From assembly GCA_031255955.1 (NCBI GenBank), contig JAIRRO010000018.1, positions 1-7,293 of the forward strand: 7,293 nucleotides of DNA, read 5' to 3'. Made by a program: the position numbers and the translations under genes. Shown one piece after another: positions 6,192 through 7,293 of this stretch. The DNA comes from Oscillospiraceae bacterium (GTDB taxonomy: Bacteria > Bacillota > Clostridia > Oscillospirales > Oscillospiraceae). How positions within the stretch are numbered: position 1 is the first letter of the stretch; every line of letters begins with the position of its first letter. The notes under the pieces were generated by a model. It saw only the letters and a program-made list of their open reading frames with translations, made no database searches and was not told where the DNA came from.

Positions 6192-6965
6192 ATGATTGCA
6201 ATACAAGGCGATATTAAAGCCGTCGTCCTGGCGGGGGGACTGGGCAAGCGCCTCACGACGGACGGCGGGGGAGACGCCGCCGCGCCCATACCAAAGGCGA
6301 TGCGGCAAGCAAGCGGCAAGCCGCTGCTGCGTTATGTGCTGGACGCGCTGGATTTTTTGCCGCGCGAGGATATAATAATTGTGGTCGGATATGGCAGAGA
6401 GCGCGTACTGCGGGCGTTCCCGGAATATGCATATGCCGTTCAGGAGCAGCAGCTGGGCACGGGACACGCGGCGCTTTGCGCCGAGGCTGCGCTTGCCGGA
6501 TATGACGGAACACTGATAGTCTGCTATGGCGATATGCCGTTGGTGCGCCGCGAATCATACACGGAGCTGGTGCTCTTGCACAGAGAGGAGGGGAACGACT
6601 GCACAATACTTTCATCGGCATCGGATATCCCCTTGCCGTTCGGGCGTATTGTACGCTCCGCCGACGGAAAATTTCTGAAAATCACCGAAACAAGTGACTG
6701 CACACCGGAGGAGCTGCTGATTACGGAGCTTAATTCCGGCGTTTATGTGTTTTCGGCAAAAAAGCTGTTCCCCGCGCTGCACAGACTTTCAAATCAAAAC
6801 TCGCAGGGTGAATATTACCTGACAGACGCCCTCGCGGGAATAAAAAACAGCGGCGGACGCGTCGGGGTATATAAAAAGGACATGCGCGAGGAGATTATCG
6901 GCGTAAACACACCGGAGGACCTTGCAGAGGTGGAAAGACTTCTGGCGCTGCGGGGCAGGGATTGA
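6192..6965 (+). CDS. GlmU-N-type sugar-nucleotide pyrophosphorylase, single domain
   Basis: This 257-residue cytoplasmic enzyme has the nucleotidyltransferase fold that joins a sugar-1-phosphate to a nucleotide triphosphate. Its motifs closely follow the uridylyltransferase half of GlmU: LAGGLGKRL (13-21), PIPKAM (32-37), QLGTGHA (87-93), YGDMPL (112-117, metal-binding D114), GRIVR (151-155), ELNSGVY (179-185), QGEYYLTD (205-212) and GVNTPEDL (237-244). GlmU-type activity would give UDP-GlcNAc, the precursor of peptidoglycan. It ends where bifunctional GlmU (about 450 residues) would begin its left-handed beta-helix acetyltransferase domain, so it is a one-domain form. A glycine-rich insert (24-31) widens the loop after the nucleotide-binding motif. 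It lies 51 nt after the deacetylase-like gene and probably shares its transcript. Substrate choice (GlcNAc-1-P or another sugar phosphate, UTP or another nucleotide) is not settled by sequence. Confidence 0.88.
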   Translation: MIAIQGDIKAVVLAGGLGKRLTTDGGGDAAAPIPKAMRQASGKPLLRYVLDALDFLPREDIIIVVGYGRERVLRAFPEYAYAVQEQQLGTGHAALCAEAALAGYDGTLIVCYGDMPLVRRESYTELVLLHREEGNDCTILSSASDIPLPFGRIVRSADGKFLKITETSDCTPEELLITELNSGVYVFSAKKLFPALHRLSNQNSQGEYYLTDALAGIKNSGGRVGVYKKDMREEIIGVNTPEDLAEVERLLALRGRD

Positions 6966-6980
6966 GGTGGAAGTGGGATT

Positions 6981-7121
6981 ATGGCTAAAAACAAGAAAAA
7001 TGAGATAAAAATCCGCAGTTCCGCGGCTGAATACCTGACTTATATTGCCGCCACCGGCGACAGCGAGCAATCCGGGTTACTCGCTGGGACGGATAAATTT
7101 CCTTATGCGTTCCATATTTGA
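6981..7121 (+). pseudogene. rhuM: Truncated RhuM-family gene (5' fragment)
   Basis: The frame opens with an ATG at 6981, 15 nt after the previous stop, behind GAGGTGG (6964-6970). Its first 31 residues, with RSSAAEYLTYIAATGDSEQS at 12-31, match my memory of the N-terminus of the RhuM family, often annotated as virulence or death-on-curing-like proteins of about 300 residues or more. The family normally continues with a segment like EMRYEDENIWLTQ. Here it instead reads GLLAGTDKFPYAFHI and stops at TGA 7119-7121, so the total is 46 codons. The frame is lost at about 7073/7074, the exact centre of a 26-bp palindrome, and the sequence then becomes AT-rich. This looks like a gene cut by an insertion, a deletion or an assembly join. 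The family call rests on a short stretch and has not been searched. Confidence 0.68.
7061..7086. repeat. 26-bp imperfect palindrome at the RhuM breakpoint
   Basis: CAGCGAG (7061-7067) and CTCGCTG (7080-7086) are perfect inverted arms. Inside them the symmetry continues with one C/A mismatch, AA/TT and one T/G wobble around a CCGG centre, giving 22 of 26 symmetric positions. The centre (7073/7074) coincides with the point where RhuM similarity ends. No T-run follows on either strand, so it is not an ordinary terminator. Confidence 0.8.
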
Positions 7122-7224
7122 TTTACGAGTGAAATTGTCCGTGATTGCCAATGTTCACATAGTATCCACAACATAACTGCCGCAGGGTTTCTCCTTATTA
7201 TCATCATATCTCTATCTATTCACC
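7074..7224. other. Low-GC segment of unknown origin
   Basis: After the RhuM breakpoint the base composition changes: 7091-7220 has about 47 G or C in 130 positions (36%), against clearly higher GC in the genes to the left. All frames carry frequent stops and no known protein, RNA or IS terminus was recognised. It may be the non-coding end of an inserted element whose gene is the partial minus-strand frame to the right. Confidence 0.55.
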
Positions 7225-7293
7225 TTACCACTTTAGTGCGTAATACATACCCCGTCTTGCAGCGCCGACATACTGTGTAATCACGGTGTCAAG
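7225..7293 (-). CDS. C-terminal end of an unidentified protein (partial)
   Basis: On the minus strand a frame enters at the right edge and runs 22 codons to a TAA at 7225-7227, ending in TQYVGAARRGMYYALKW. It contains no stop before that and the composition looks protein-like, with a basic patch and an aromatic tail. However, 22 codons are too few to be sure it is real, and I do not recognise the family. If real, it is transcribed towards the RhuM remnant and could belong to an inserted element, for example its recombinase or transposase. That last point is only an inference from position. Confidence 0.4.
   Translation of the reverse strand, partial: LDTVITQYVGAARRGMYYALKW

Noticed and set aside
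7061..7086. Palindrome as an intrinsic terminator
   Set aside because: No run of T follows the stem on either strand and the left arm lies within a coding sequence.
7103..7174. 23-codon minus-strand frame in the low-GC tail, with AAGGAG (7191-7196) upstream
   Set aside because: The spacing from the Shine-Dalgarno-like site to the ATG is 16 nt, the frame is very short, and no family is recognisable.
7074..7293. Group II intron end or a known IS terminus in the tail
   Set aside because: I could find no domain V-like hairpin, no typical intron boundary and no terminal sequence that I recognise.

Overview
The window looks like a chromosomal piece of a moderately GC-rich Firmicute of the class Clostridia (an Oscillospiraceae/Christensenellales-like gut lineage would fit). 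This rests on bS21 of the Firmicute type, the rpsB-tsf order, an OmpR-type two-component pair of clostridial style, a stalk-domain plus deacetylase-fold secreted protein, and a RhuM-family remnant. The lineage is an inference from protein style, not a search result.

Left part, all on the minus strand and transcribed leftwards from about 4785: rpsB (ribosomal protein uS2), tsf (elongation factor Ts), an OmpR-family response regulator, a multi-pass sensor histidine kinase, then rpsU (bS21). rpsB starts behind a near-consensus sigma-A promoter and a leader of about 110 nt with a clear hairpin. The tsf-to-regulator and regulator-to-kinase gaps are only 10 and 12 nt, so the signalling pair appears to be co-transcribed with core translation genes. 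In many Firmicutes this place is taken by pyrH and frr. rpsU has its own near-perfect promoter just beyond the kinase stop codon.

Middle, 4674-4994: a 321-bp divergent intergenic region holding back-to-back promoters for rpsB (minus) and for the rightward genes (plus). The rightward leader carries a perfect 14-bp tandem duplication.

Right part, plus strand: a secreted or membrane-anchored protein made of a Cu-amine-oxidase-N-like stalk domain, a Pro/Thr linker and a polysaccharide-deacetylase-like domain that has lost its metal-binding residues. A stand-alone GlmU-N-type sugar-nucleotide pyrophosphorylase follows. Together they suggest a cell-envelope amino-sugar theme, but nothing proves a shared pathway. 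Next comes the first 31 codons of a RhuM-family gene, cut off at about position 7073 at the exact centre of a 26-bp imperfect palindrome. Beyond it the sequence drops to about 36% GC (7091-7220), has no recognisable gene, and ends in the C-terminus of an unidentified minus-strand reading frame running off the right edge.

Most of the window is ordinary housekeeping. The parts worth a second look are the signalling pair inside the ribosomal operon, the deacetylase-fold protein without its active site, and the RhuM breakpoint with its palindrome and unassigned low-GC flank. I found no CRISPR array, tRNA or rRNA, and no complete mobile element.
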